This document shows, piece after piece, positions 1 through 5,319 of a stretch of 5,328 nt of DNA. The translations under genes were made by a program, and so were the position numbers. The notes beneath the pieces were generated by a model that had not been told where the DNA came from, made no database searches, and saw nothing but the letters and a program-made list of their open reading frames with translations. This DNA is from Lachnospiraceae bacterium UBA3282 (GTDB lineage Bacteria > Bacillota > Clostridia > Lachnospirales > Lachnospiraceae): the NCBI GenBank assembly GCA_002361735.1, contig DETS01000003.1:1-5328 (forward strand). Direction: 5' to 3'. Each line of letters begins with the position of its first letter. Positions within the stretch are counted from its first letter, which is position 1.

Positions 1-1
1 C

Positions 2-364
2 TGCGGCCATACCCATGCCATCCTCCCTGATGTCATCATCCCCTACTCTGTATACAGCCTTTTCTTCCTCCTGCGGGTTCTGGCAGAATATTTCCTTCAT
101 CTGCATACTGTGGAACAGCTCTGCGCCCGCTTTGGCATCTCCGTATCCATGCTGTACCGCTTTCGGGACCTCTTCCTGTCACAGAAGCAGGAATGGCTCG
201 GCATGCTTGTTTCCGCAGAAACATCTCCACTTTCGTTCCTAAAGTACCTCTGCCTCCTACCGCTGTATTCCGCCTCTTTTGCCTGCCGGTTTGTCCTCCT
301 GTCCGCCCGGTCTTTCCTGCAGTCACACAAAAACCCCGCAGATTACCGGCAGGAGTTTTTCTGA
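2..364 (+). CDS. DUF6431-like protein, C-terminal 120 residues (5' end cut by window edge)
   Basis: Frame 2 is open from the first complete codon to TGA at 362-364 and reads CGHTHAILPDVIIPYSVYSL at its start. This resembles the conserved Cys/His, LP and PY segment of the DUF6431 family as I recall it, a family often encoded just upstream of transposase/ATPase pairs in Clostridia. The visible Cys and His may be the end of a zinc ribbon that starts upstream. Residues about 35 to 70 (TVEQLCARFGISVSMLYRFR) have the spacing of a helix-turn-helix, suggesting DNA binding. The tail is hydrophobic and cysteine-containing, with no clear motif. The gene lies 95 bases before the transposase on the same strand, so it probably belongs to the transposon. 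A target-recognition or regulatory role is a guess. An internal ATG at 110 in this frame would give 84 residues, but similarity starts upstream of it, so the true start is outside the window. Confidence 0.7.
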   Translation, partial: CGHTHAILPDVIIPYSVYSLFFLLRVLAEYFLHLHTVEQLCARFGISVSMLYRFRDLFLSQKQEWLGMLVSAETSPLSFLKYLCLLPLYSASFACRFVLLSARSFLQSHKNPADYRQEFF

Positions 365-459
365 CCCCACCATCCCTGGCGGGCTTAACACGCCATGGGA
401 ATTCCCATCCCGCAACCTGGGGGCTATGATGGAAAAAAAGCAAAGGAGGATCCATATCT
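365..459 (+). promoter_or_regulatory. Structured leader between DUF6431-like gene and transposase, with 14-bp perfect palindrome
   Basis: This 95-base gap contains the perfect palindrome ATGGGAATTCCCAT at 395-408. It is enclosed by short complementary arms (GCGGG at 379-383 with CCCGC at 409-413), and an alternative hairpin TGGCG/CGCCA uses 377-381 and 391-395. The competing structures could form an attenuator or a protein operator controlling transposase expression; that is inference. A strong ribosome site AAAGGAGG lies at 442-449, ten bases before the transposase ATG at 460, and fixes that start. I see no convincing sigma-70 promoter here, so transcription probably comes from upstream of the window. 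Confidence 0.45.
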
Positions 460-1728
460 ATGGAACATAACACAAAAAAACTTTCCGGAGCCGCTGCGGT
501 CGCACAGTTCAAGCTCGCCATGATAGCCCCTGCCATCCACGGGCTTTATCCGGATGCCTCAAGAAATGCTTATTATAAGCGTGTTACACAGCAGCCGCTC
601 ACACTTCCGGACGGCAGCACAGCGCACTATAAGCCGGGGACTCTGGCCAAGTGGGAATCCCTCTACCGCAAAGGCGGGATCGATGCGCTCATGCCCAAAG
701 AACGCTCTGACAGCGGCGGGACACGCGCACTCCCGGATGCCGCGGTGGATGAGATCTACCGCCTGAAGGCGGAATTCCCAAGGCTGAACGCCACGCAGAT
801 CCACCGCCAGCTTGTGGCAGGCTCATTCATCCCGGCAACGGTCAGCGTCTGCGCCGTCCAGCGGTTTGTCAAACACAATGACCTGAAAGCCGCAAAAAAT
901 CCGTCCATGCGCGACCGCAGGGCATTTGAGGAAGATGCATTCGGGAAAATGTGGCAGGCGGACACCTGTTACCTTCCCTACATTACAGAAAACGGGACCC
1001 GCAGGCGCGTCTACTGCATCATGATCATTGATGACCATTCCAGGCTTCTGGTCGGCGGGGAACTTTTTTACAACGACAACGCCTACAACTTCCAGAAAGT
1101 GCTAAAAGCTGCCGTTTCTACCTATGGAATCCCGGTGAAACTATATGTAGATAATGGGGCCAGCTACGCGAATGAACAGCTTTCCCTGATCTGCGGTTCC
1201 ATCGGGACCGTACTCCTTCATACAAAAATAAGAGATGGGGCCAGCAAGGGGAAAGTCGAGAGGCATTTCCGCACGCTCAAGGAAAGGTGGCTGTACACGC
1301 TTGACATAGAATCCATACATTCCCTCGCGCAGTTCAACAGCCTGCTTGCGGATTACATCCGGGAATATAACACCACGTACCACACCGGTATTGACGGTGC
1401 CCCCTTTGAACGCTACCGCGGCACATGCGCCCATACCCGTCTCCCAAAGTCCAGGGAATGGCTGGAGGAATGCTTCCTCAACCGCGTCTGGCGCAAGGTG
1501 AAAAATGATTCCACTGTGTCCATCGACAAAGTATCCTATGACGCGCCCATGCAGTTCATTTCTTCCAAAGTGGAGATCCGATATCTCCCGGATGACATGG
1601 ATTCCGCATTTATTCTCTCTGACGGCAGGCATTACCCGATCCGCAGGACCGACAAGGGGGAGAACTGCCGCGCAAAACGGAAAAACCAGCCTGCCATTGA
1701 TTATTCGAAGATTGGGGGTGCGAGGTGA
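460..1728 (+). CDS. DDE transposase, integrase (rve) core with Mu-type C-terminal domain
   Basis: This 422-residue protein should cut and join the transposon ends. Residues about 1 to 145 are a DNA-binding region with helix-turn-helix character (YKPGTLAKWESLYRKGGIDA around 57-76, then LNATQIHRQL around 109-118). The RNase H-fold core follows, with catalytic residues D168 (in MWQADT), D231 (in YVDNGAS) and E267 (in GASKGKVERHF). The D-to-E interval has 35 intervening residues, as in retroviral integrases and the TnsB, MuA, TniA and IstA group. Residues about 345 to 400 (VSIDKVSYDAP and following) look like the beta-barrel Mu-transposase C-terminal domain. All three acidic residues are present and the frame is unbroken, so the enzyme is probably active. 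ATG 460 follows AAAGGAGG at a 10-base spacing. The stop overlaps the start of the ATPase gene. It is shorter than TnsB or MuA. The assignment as a DDE transposase is firm; the subfamily is not. Confidence 0.97.
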   Translation: MEHNTKKLSGAAAVAQFKLAMIAPAIHGLYPDASRNAYYKRVTQQPLTLPDGSTAHYKPGTLAKWESLYRKGGIDALMPKERSDSGGTRALPDAAVDEIYRLKAEFPRLNATQIHRQLVAGSFIPATVSVCAVQRFVKHNDLKAAKNPSMRDRRAFEEDAFGKMWQADTCYLPYITENGTRRRVYCIMIIDDHSRLLVGGELFYNDNAYNFQKVLKAAVSTYGIPVKLYVDNGASYANEQLSLICGSIGTVLLHTKIRDGASKGKVERHFRTLKERWLYTLDIESIHSLAQFNSLLADYIREYNTTYHTGIDGAPFERYRGTCAHTRLPKSREWLEECFLNRVWRKVKNDSTVSIDKVSYDAPMQFISSKVEIRYLPDDMDSAFILSDGRHYPIRRTDKGENCRAKRKNQPAIDYSKIGGAR

Positions 1729-2537
1729 TGACGCCTTTTTCTTATTACGGTTTGTCGTTTAACCCCTTTGACAAGCAGGCCGTCCGGGAGAAAGACCGCT
1801 TTCTTTCCGCAGACCTTAAGGAAATGACTTCGAGGCTGGATTACTTAAAAGATTCCCGCGGCATTGGCGTATTTACCGCCAGCCCCGGCATGGGCAAATC
1901 CTTTGCGCTGCGCTGCTTTGCTTCCGGGCTCAACCCCGGCCTTTATCATATGGAATACATCTGCCTTTCCACCGTAAGCGTGATGGAATTTTACCGCCAG
2001 TTCTGCTCCGTGCTCGGCGTGGAGGACCGTGGTGGCAAACCCGGCATGTTCAAAGCGATCCAGGAACAGGTATACAGCCTTTACAAGGAAAAGCGAAAGC
2101 CTCTGTTTCTTGCGGTTGATGAAGCGCAGTACCTCTCCACGGGCATCCTGAATGATATCAAGATGCTGATGAACCACGGATATGACTCCCTGAACTGCTT
2201 CACGCTTGTACTTTGCGGGGAACCGTATCTGAACAGCATCCTGCGCCGCCCGGTACATGAGGCGCTGCGCCAGCGCATTACCGTACATTATAATTTCGTG
2301 GGGCTTGGCGACTCCGAAGTTGCCCAGTATATCTCGCATAAGATCACATGTGCCGGTGGGGCGCAGGCTATAATAGACAGCGCTGCGCTCTCCGCCGTGC
2401 ACAGCCATTCCAACGGCAACCCGCGCCTGATCGATAACCTGATGTCTGACGCGCTCACGCTTGGCTCCCAGATGGATAAAAAAACCATTGACGCCGAGGT
2501 CATCCTGGCGGCTGTGGCTGGTCAGAATCTGATGTAA
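1728..2537 (+). CDS. ExeA/TnsC-like AAA+ ATPase, transposition partner protein
   Basis: This 269-residue AAA+ ATPase is probably the regulatory partner of the transposase, comparable in role to TnsC, MuB, TniB or IstB. It starts MTPFSYYGLSFNPF, resembling the N-terminal 'GL..NPF' segment of ExeA/GspA-type ATPases. The Walker A region is ASPGMGKS at 51-58, with Ala where the consensus has the first Gly. Walker B is LFLAVDEAQ at 126-134. A sensor-like strand TLVLCGEPYL follows at 159-168, then LRQRITVHYNFVGL (180-193) and SNGNPRLIDNL (228-238), both typical of the ExeA family. No secretion genes are nearby, so a type II secretion role is unlikely. ATG 1728 shares its A with the transposase stop (TGATG), indicating translational coupling. 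A GTG one codon upstream at 1725 is an alternative start. The GGGGG run at 1714-1718 fits a ribosome site for ATG 1728. Confidence 0.94.
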   Translation: MTPFSYYGLSFNPFDKQAVREKDRFLSADLKEMTSRLDYLKDSRGIGVFTASPGMGKSFALRCFASGLNPGLYHMEYICLSTVSVMEFYRQFCSVLGVEDRGGKPGMFKAIQEQVYSLYKEKRKPLFLAVDEAQYLSTGILNDIKMLMNHGYDSLNCFTLVLCGEPYLNSILRRPVHEALRQRITVHYNFVGLGDSEVAQYISHKITCAGGAQAIIDSAALSAVHSHSNGNPRLIDNLMSDALTLGSQMDKKTIDAEVILAAVAGQNLM

Positions 2538-2548
2538 GGGGGTAGGGC

Positions 2549-2878
2549 ATGGGTTACGATTATCAATGCAGGATGGAGGAAGACGGACGTATGGTGTCGT
2601 GGACAGCCAGTATAGACACGCTCAGCATGACAGCATCCGGCCAGTATGAGGCAGAAATCAACGGACGTGGGACCTATTTCCACGTCATTGCGGGATGGCA
2701 TAAATACGGGAACTTTCTTTGCATACCTAATCACGATATTGGCTGCGAACTTGCAGACTTTTCTGATATACGCTGGACAATCGAACGGCTTTGCATGCAT
2801 CCCATACGGAAAGTGGATGCCGTAACAGTGGCTGCCGGTATCAGTCACCTGGAAGAGGCTGCCACGGCAGCCAAGTAA
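2549..2878 (+). CDS. Small accessory protein of the transposon, unknown function (DUF6618-like?)
   Basis: This 109-residue protein has no signal peptide, membrane segment or recognised catalytic motif. The central stretch (GRGTYFHVIAGWHKYGNFLC at about 43-62, then IPN..IGCELADFSDIRW..ERL and VDAVTVAAGI) resembles a small conserved family of Firmicutes that I recall as DUF6618; I could not verify that name. The N-terminal half looks like alternating beta strands (polar/hydrophobic alternation, SW-TASID-LSMTASGQYEAEI), the C-terminal end like a helix rich in Ala. It starts 11 bases after the ATPase stop with AAGGGGG as ribosome site overlapping that stop, so it is the last gene of the same operon and is followed by a terminator-like hairpin. 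Its position suggests an accessory role in transposition, or cargo such as an anti-defence or regulatory protein. Nothing in the sequence decides between these. Confidence 0.75.
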   Translation: MGYDYQCRMEEDGRMVSWTASIDTLSMTASGQYEAEINGRGTYFHVIAGWHKYGNFLCIPNHDIGCELADFSDIRWTIERLCMHPIRKVDAVTVAAGISHLEEAATAAK

Positions 2879-2890
2879 AAACAGTTGTCA

Positions 2891-2926
2891 AGAGCCATGG
2901 ATCCTTAAAGTCCATGGCTTTCTGTA
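2891..2926 (+). terminator. Terminator-like hairpin after the transposon operon
   Basis: AGCCATGGA (2893-2901) and TCCATGGCT (2911-2919) form a perfect 9-bp stem with a 9-base loop. One G-T and one A-T pair can extend it outward. It is followed by TTTCTGT rather than a pure T-run, so termination may be partial. It lies 14 bases after the stop of the last transposon gene and before the repeat array, so it would stop operon transcripts from running through the transposon end. Confidence 0.6.
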
Positions 2927-2948
2927 TGTTTGAGGCCATTTATAGAAG

Positions 2949-3061
2949 CGTGCGGTTTGTTTGCTGGCAGTGTGCGGTTAAAGATGGCACTGCGCAGTCA
3001 AATATTCAAAATACATTAAAATAATTCGCCGTTAGTTCCGATTATAATTCGCTGCCCAACA
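2949..3061. repeat. Transposon right-end array: five degenerate transposase-site cores
   Basis: A 10-base core recurs in the same orientation: CGTGCGGTTT (2949-2958), TGTGCGGTTA (2971-2980), TGCGCAGTCA (2991-3000), TTCGCCGTTA (3025-3034) and TTCGCTGCCC (3048-3057). Copies two and three sit in adjacent 20-base units starting TGGCA (2965-2984 and 2985-3004) that match at 15 of 20 positions. Copies four and five share the 9-mer ATAATTCGC (3021-3029 and 3044-3052). Start-to-start spacings are 22, 20, 34 and 23 bases, about two helical turns. The outermost copy runs into the proposed terminus CCCAACA. Multiple sites near two-turn spacing are what Tn7- and Mu-like ends use to bind several transposase protomers. 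The repeats are seen directly; their role is inferred. Confidence 0.7.
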
Positions 3062-3402
3062 ACATCAGTAATCCTTGCAAACGAACCGATAGACTTAACG
3101 GACGGGAGATATTTGTGGATTAGCTCTGCAATCACAGCTAATTTATCATAAGACAAAACGAATGGGTTAGCTCCTGTCAGAAACACTCGGTCAATACGCC
3201 CGCTGTTCCAACCTTTCATTGCTCTTTTAACCTCCCGCAAATCACACTCAATATCCTCCAAAGGGGACATTCTGAATTTGAACGGCAAATCATGATACAA
3301 AGTACAAAATTTACATTTATGATGCGTACAGCCTGCCGTTACCTCTAACAAAAGTGATGCCGCTTCATACGGCGGTCGCCAAATTGTTCCTGTATAGTGC
3401 AT
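3016..3402 (-). pseudogene. Radical SAM protein gene, 3' end removed by transposon insertion
   Basis: The reading frame starts at ATG 3402 (MHYTGTIWRPPYEAASLLLE), which has AGGAGAGGAG at 3411-3420 with 8-base spacing and matches where this family starts as I recall it. An in-frame upstream extension to 3501 reads through the promoter and is not used. Cys 25, 30 and 33 (CTHHKCKFC) would bind the [4Fe-4S] cluster of a radical SAM enzyme. Their CX4CX2C spacing differs from the textbook CX3CX2C but occurs in some uncharacterised Fe-S oxidoreductases. The sequence follows the family through FARITDV (residues 108-114). It then continues with about 14 residues (VGQRIIIGTNGELF) that look foreign, and stops at TAA 3016-3018. 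These codons lie in the transposon end. The intact family is roughly 300 residues, so most of the barrel is missing and the 128-residue product is probably inactive. The rest of the gene should lie beyond the left end of the transposon, outside this window. Confidence 0.85.
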
Positions 3403-3410
3403 AAACACAT

Positions 3411-3420
3411 CTCCTCTCCT
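3411..3420 (-). promoter_or_regulatory. Ribosome binding site deciding the radical SAM start
   Basis: Read on the - strand, AGGAGAGGAG ends 8 bases before ATG 3402. It selects MHYTGT as the start over the ATG at 3501, which lies upstream of the likely transcription start and inside the promoter. Confidence 0.75.
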
Positions 3421-3484
3421 TATTCCTGCGCTTCTTTTTGTGCATATAGGGATACCCGCAGGGTGTTTTCTGTAGTCTATACTA

Positions 3485-3512
3485 ATTATACTTTCGTACA
3501 ATGATTTTACAA
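3485..3512 (-). promoter_or_regulatory. Sigma-70-type promoter for the radical SAM gene
   Basis: On the - strand, TTGTAA (3512-3507) and TATAAT (3490-3485) are separated by 16 bases. The -10 is a perfect consensus. Transcription would start near 3478 and give a leader of about 75 bases before ATG 3402. The -35 box touches the palindrome AAGTACTGTACTT (3511-3523), so a repressor bound there could block RNA polymerase. Confidence 0.65.
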
Positions 3513-3551
3513 GTACTGTACTTTTTTGTAGTACCTATATCAAAGCGGTAC
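3496..3551. repeat. Cluster of GTAC motifs and palindrome between divergent promoters
   Basis: GTAC occurs five times in 56 bases (3496, 3513, 3518, 3531, 3548). Two copies form the perfect 13-base inverted repeat AAGTACTGTACTT at 3511-3523. The outer two sit in a near direct repeat, GTACAATGATTTTACAAG (3496-3513) and GTACATTGATTTTTAAG (3548-3564). These cover or flank the -35 regions of both divergent promoters, the usual place for an operator. No regulator gene is in the window. Confidence 0.45.
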
Positions 3552-3552
3552 A

Positions 3553-3581
3553 TTGATTTTTAAGAAAAGGCGTGTTATACT
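3553..3581 (+). promoter_or_regulatory. Sigma-70-type promoter firing away from the radical SAM gene
   Basis: TTGATT (3553-3558) and TATACT (3576-3581) are separated by exactly 17 bases, a strong match to the consensus. Transcription would start near 3588 and run right into the remnant that is cut by the insertion sequence. The -35 boxes of this promoter and of the radical SAM promoter face each other about 40 bases apart, so the two were probably regulated together. Confidence 0.6.
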
Positions 3582-3591
3582 ATTAGGTAAT

Positions 3592-3730
3592 TGCGAAACA
3601 AGTTTGTAATTTCGCTTCCAATGCGGTAAAAGCTGGATATCAATGGATTTTCAAAGGGGTTGATGTAAAAACAGGATTTCAAGACATGAAAATAAAGCAG
3701 ATGGAAATATCTGCTGGAGAGACTGTATAG
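3592..3730 (+). pseudogene. Remnant of a divergent gene or transcript cut by the insertion sequence
   Basis: Downstream of the + promoter, one frame is open from 3593 to TAG at 3728-3730 (45 residues, ending QMEISAGETV). No ATG lies near its 5' end. The only in-frame ATG is at 3686, with a weak AGG 10 bases before it, giving MKIKQMEISAGETV. The motif IKQMEISAGETV is reminiscent of the first strand of cupin-like proteins, but this is too short to assign. A hairpin with arms GCGAAA and TTTCGC (3593-3615) sits at the expected transcript start. The likely reading is a host gene whose body was displaced when the insertion sequence landed near 3730. It could also be only an untranslated leader. The TAG may come from the inserted element. 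Confidence 0.3.
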
Positions 3731-3741
3731 AAAAAACGGAT

Positions 3742-5199
3742 CTATGCAATCAAAGGTTTTAAACTACGGATATATTGATGCTTATGGATTTTATCTGCAA
3801 CCATTACGCTAATCAGCTGGGTAATCCCGGCAAGCAGCAAGTCTGCATGAAGTGTTTTCTCATTCTGTGTTCTTCGCCCAGCAACACAAAAACTGTCCTT
3901 AAAGTGGTGAATGGATTTTTCCACATTCACACGGATTTTATAGGTGGAATCCCACTCTTGTGTACCACGAACAGTTCCGGGATAAGCACGGAGGTTCTGC
4001 TCTGGGTAGATGTAGATCATTCTTCCACAGGAAGAAGAAGTGCATGGGTGGTCACAATGGCATACACGTTTTGATTTCTTTGTGACGCTGTTCCACTCCC
4101 ATTTCATTTTGGGGCAGACGAATTTCATGGTTGGAAGGCCGCAGCGTAAGTGTGACCTGCTTCCTTCGCGATTCATGGGAAGTGAAGCATCATGGGGGCA
4201 GCCGGGAATGCCGTCTTCGTTGACGGTGTAATCAATCCCTTCGATTTTGAGTTTGTTTTTCAGGGGAATATATGCCTTTTCAAAGGAAGTCTCCTGTAAT
4301 AGATATTTATAAATCTCAATGGAATCGAAAGCAGCATCTCCCAGAAAAGTTTTGGGGTTGATAAGCGGGTGCTTTTGAAAAAAGTCTTTTAAGGTCGGGA
4401 TCAGCGCTTTGGAATCGGCAAGGCTCTTGTCCTCATCCGGCGAACCGGATTTCTTTTCCATAATGATTTCAGGATGGGATTCGAGGAAAGCTTTGTTATA
4501 AAAGGAAATATGCCTGACGATACCCAGCCCGTTTGTAACAATGCCGAATTTAAAGGCATAGCAGAAATGCCCGTTAATGTACATCTGCTGAATCGCAGGA
4601 TTGGCGGAAGCATGAGGCGGCATGGAACCATAGGCGGCTTTATAAGGGTCAAAGGAATCCTTAAGCCCGTTCGCTTTTTTAAAGGATTTCAGTTGTCTGA
4701 TGATACGGTTGGCATATTTGGGATTATTTTCAGTCACCCATGCTTCAATACCGGAAGTATCAAACAAGGCCATGGCAGCCTTGTCTGCATCAATCCGTTG
4801 GCATATCGGTTCGGTCAGGTCAACAAGCTGGTCGAACATGGATTGTAAGTCCGATAAGAAATCCTGTTTGAAACGGGTAAATTTAGAAGCGTCGGGGACA
4901 ACGTCAAATCCACAGAAATCCCGTAATTCCTGAGAGTATTTAAGAAAAACAATCAGAAGGGACGTTGTTGGGATTGAGAAAACAAGCTGCAATAACAGGG
5001 CCTTGAGCATCGGATAGAGAAGGTGCCTGCGGGGTCTGCCGGTGGCAGCGTGGAAATGGGAAACAAAAGATGCCGGGACAATTTCATCAAGGTTAATGGA
5101 ATTTTCAAGAAGTGCAAGGAACTGATATTTGTCGTTATCAAATTTATTTTGGCAATCGGTAAAAATATCTGCCAAAGAGAGCTGTTTATATGTTATCAT
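3742..5199 (-). CDS. IS transposase, DDE type (IS4/IS5/IS1182 superfamily), complete
   Basis: This 485-residue protein should catalyse movement of the IS. The N-terminal part (about 45-115: SHFHAATGRPRRHLLYPMLK, then a hydrophobic LLLQLVFSIPTTSLL helix and SKFTRFKQDF) resembles the DNA-binding N-terminal domain seen in IS5/IS1182 transposases. Catalytic residues are probably D147 (LFDTSGI), D288 (FLGDAAFDS) and E427 (RVNVEKSIHHFK). Between the second Asp and the Glu lies an insertion with C334, C353, C362, C380, C382, C386 and C391, including CHCDHPCTSSSC, which may bind zinc. The hydrophobic stretches are core helices rather than membrane segments. ATG 5199 follows AGGAG at a 10-base spacing on the - strand, and the frame is intact, so the element may be active. 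The exact IS family is uncertain because IS1182 and related groups share this layout. Confidence 0.93.
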   Translation of the reverse strand: MITYKQLSLADIFTDCQNKFDNDKYQFLALLENSINLDEIVPASFVSHFHAATGRPRRHLLYPMLKALLLQLVFSIPTTSLLIVFLKYSQELRDFCGFDVVPDASKFTRFKQDFLSDLQSMFDQLVDLTEPICQRIDADKAAMALFDTSGIEAWVTENNPKYANRIIRQLKSFKKANGLKDSFDPYKAAYGSMPPHASANPAIQQMYINGHFCYAFKFGIVTNGLGIVRHISFYNKAFLESHPEIIMEKKSGSPDEDKSLADSKALIPTLKDFFQKHPLINPKTFLGDAAFDSIEIYKYLLQETSFEKAYIPLKNKLKIEGIDYTVNEDGIPGCPHDASLPMNREGSRSHLRCGLPTMKFVCPKMKWEWNSVTKKSKRVCHCDHPCTSSSCGRMIYIYPEQNLRAYPGTVRGTQEWDSTYKIRVNVEKSIHHFKDSFCVAGRRTQNEKTLHADLLLAGITQLISVMVADKIHKHQYIRSLKPLIA

Positions 5200-5290
5200 G
5201 TAAGTACATCTCCTTTTTGGTGGATTGGTAGATAGTTTCTGGACAATTCTATTTTACCATAAACCATTGAGGAGTTGTTTTATTTTGTAA
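5200..5290 (-). promoter_or_regulatory. Leader of the IS transposase gene
   Basis: The segment holds the ribosome site (AGGAG ending 10 bases before ATG 5199) and a possible -10 box TAAAAT on the - strand at about 5253-5258. I see no good -35 box 16 to 18 bases further up, so a weak promoter is likely, as is common for IS elements. Confidence 0.35.
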
Positions 5291-5319
5291 CAAAAAGAAT
5301 CCCATATTTATGCGGGTTC
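5286..5319 (-). terminator. Inward-facing terminator near the outer end of the insertion sequence
   Basis: Read on the - strand, GAACCCGCAT and ATGGGATTC (5319-5297) fold into a stem of about nine pairs with one bulged base and a 4-base loop, followed directly by TTTTTGTT. It would stop transcripts entering the IS from outside and so limit transposase expression, a known theme in IS control. Alternatively it is the terminator of a gene beyond the window edge. Confidence 0.5.

Larger units (their letters stand above)
1..3061 (+). mobile_element. Multi-gene Tn7/Mu/IS21-like transposon, right-hand part (left end outside window)
   Basis: Four tightly packed same-strand genes (DUF6431-like, DDE transposase, ExeA-like ATPase, small accessory protein) are followed by a terminator-like hairpin and a repeat array. 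The right boundary is placed at 3061 because the disrupted radical SAM protein on the other side stops matching its family there, and because the sequence ends ...CCCAACA, i.e. 5'-TGTTGGG read inward, with the TG/CA termini typical of integrase-fold DDE elements. An alternative end three bases further (3064, also ...ACA) cannot be excluded. A DDE transposase paired with an AAA+ ATPase is the core of Tn7 (TnsB/TnsC), Mu (MuA/MuB), Tn5053 (TniA/TniB) and IS21 (IstA/IstB). Membership in that broad class is inferred from gene content; I cannot name the specific family. The left end and the target duplication are not visible. Confidence 0.85.

Noticed and set aside
36..536. Long open frame on the - strand (166 codons) over the DUF6431-like gene and leader
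   Set aside because: It is rich in Arg and Gly with low-complexity composition, runs antisense to a recognisable coding frame and across an intergenic leader, and shows no family-like motif.
1141..1632. 163-codon open frame on the - strand inside the transposase gene
   Set aside because: It is antisense to the catalytic domain, which has all DDE residues in the + frame. The open frame is explained by the GC-rich codon use of the real gene.
50..2083. 13-base match GTATACAGCCTTT in the DUF6431-like gene and in the ATPase gene
   Set aside because: Both copies encode the tripeptide VYS followed by L, in coding frames. A single short match is likely by chance and forms no array.
1845..2408. 187-codon open frame on the - strand inside the ATPase gene
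   Set aside because: The + strand encodes an intact AAA+ protein with Walker motifs. The antisense product has no recognisable domain.
1728..2537. General secretion pathway ExeA function for the ATPase
   Set aside because: The domain is ExeA-like, but the gene is translationally coupled to a DDE transposase in a Gram-positive-type context, so a transposition role fits better.
3403..3501. N-terminal extension of the radical SAM frame from ATG 3501
   Set aside because: The extra codons lie over the -10 box and leader, have no ribosome site, and lack similarity to the family, which starts at MHYTGT next to a strong ribosome site.
3593..3615. GCGAAA/TTTCGC hairpin considered as a riboswitch or terminator
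   Set aside because: The stem is only 6 bp with an AT-rich interior and no T-run, and no known riboswitch core is visible.
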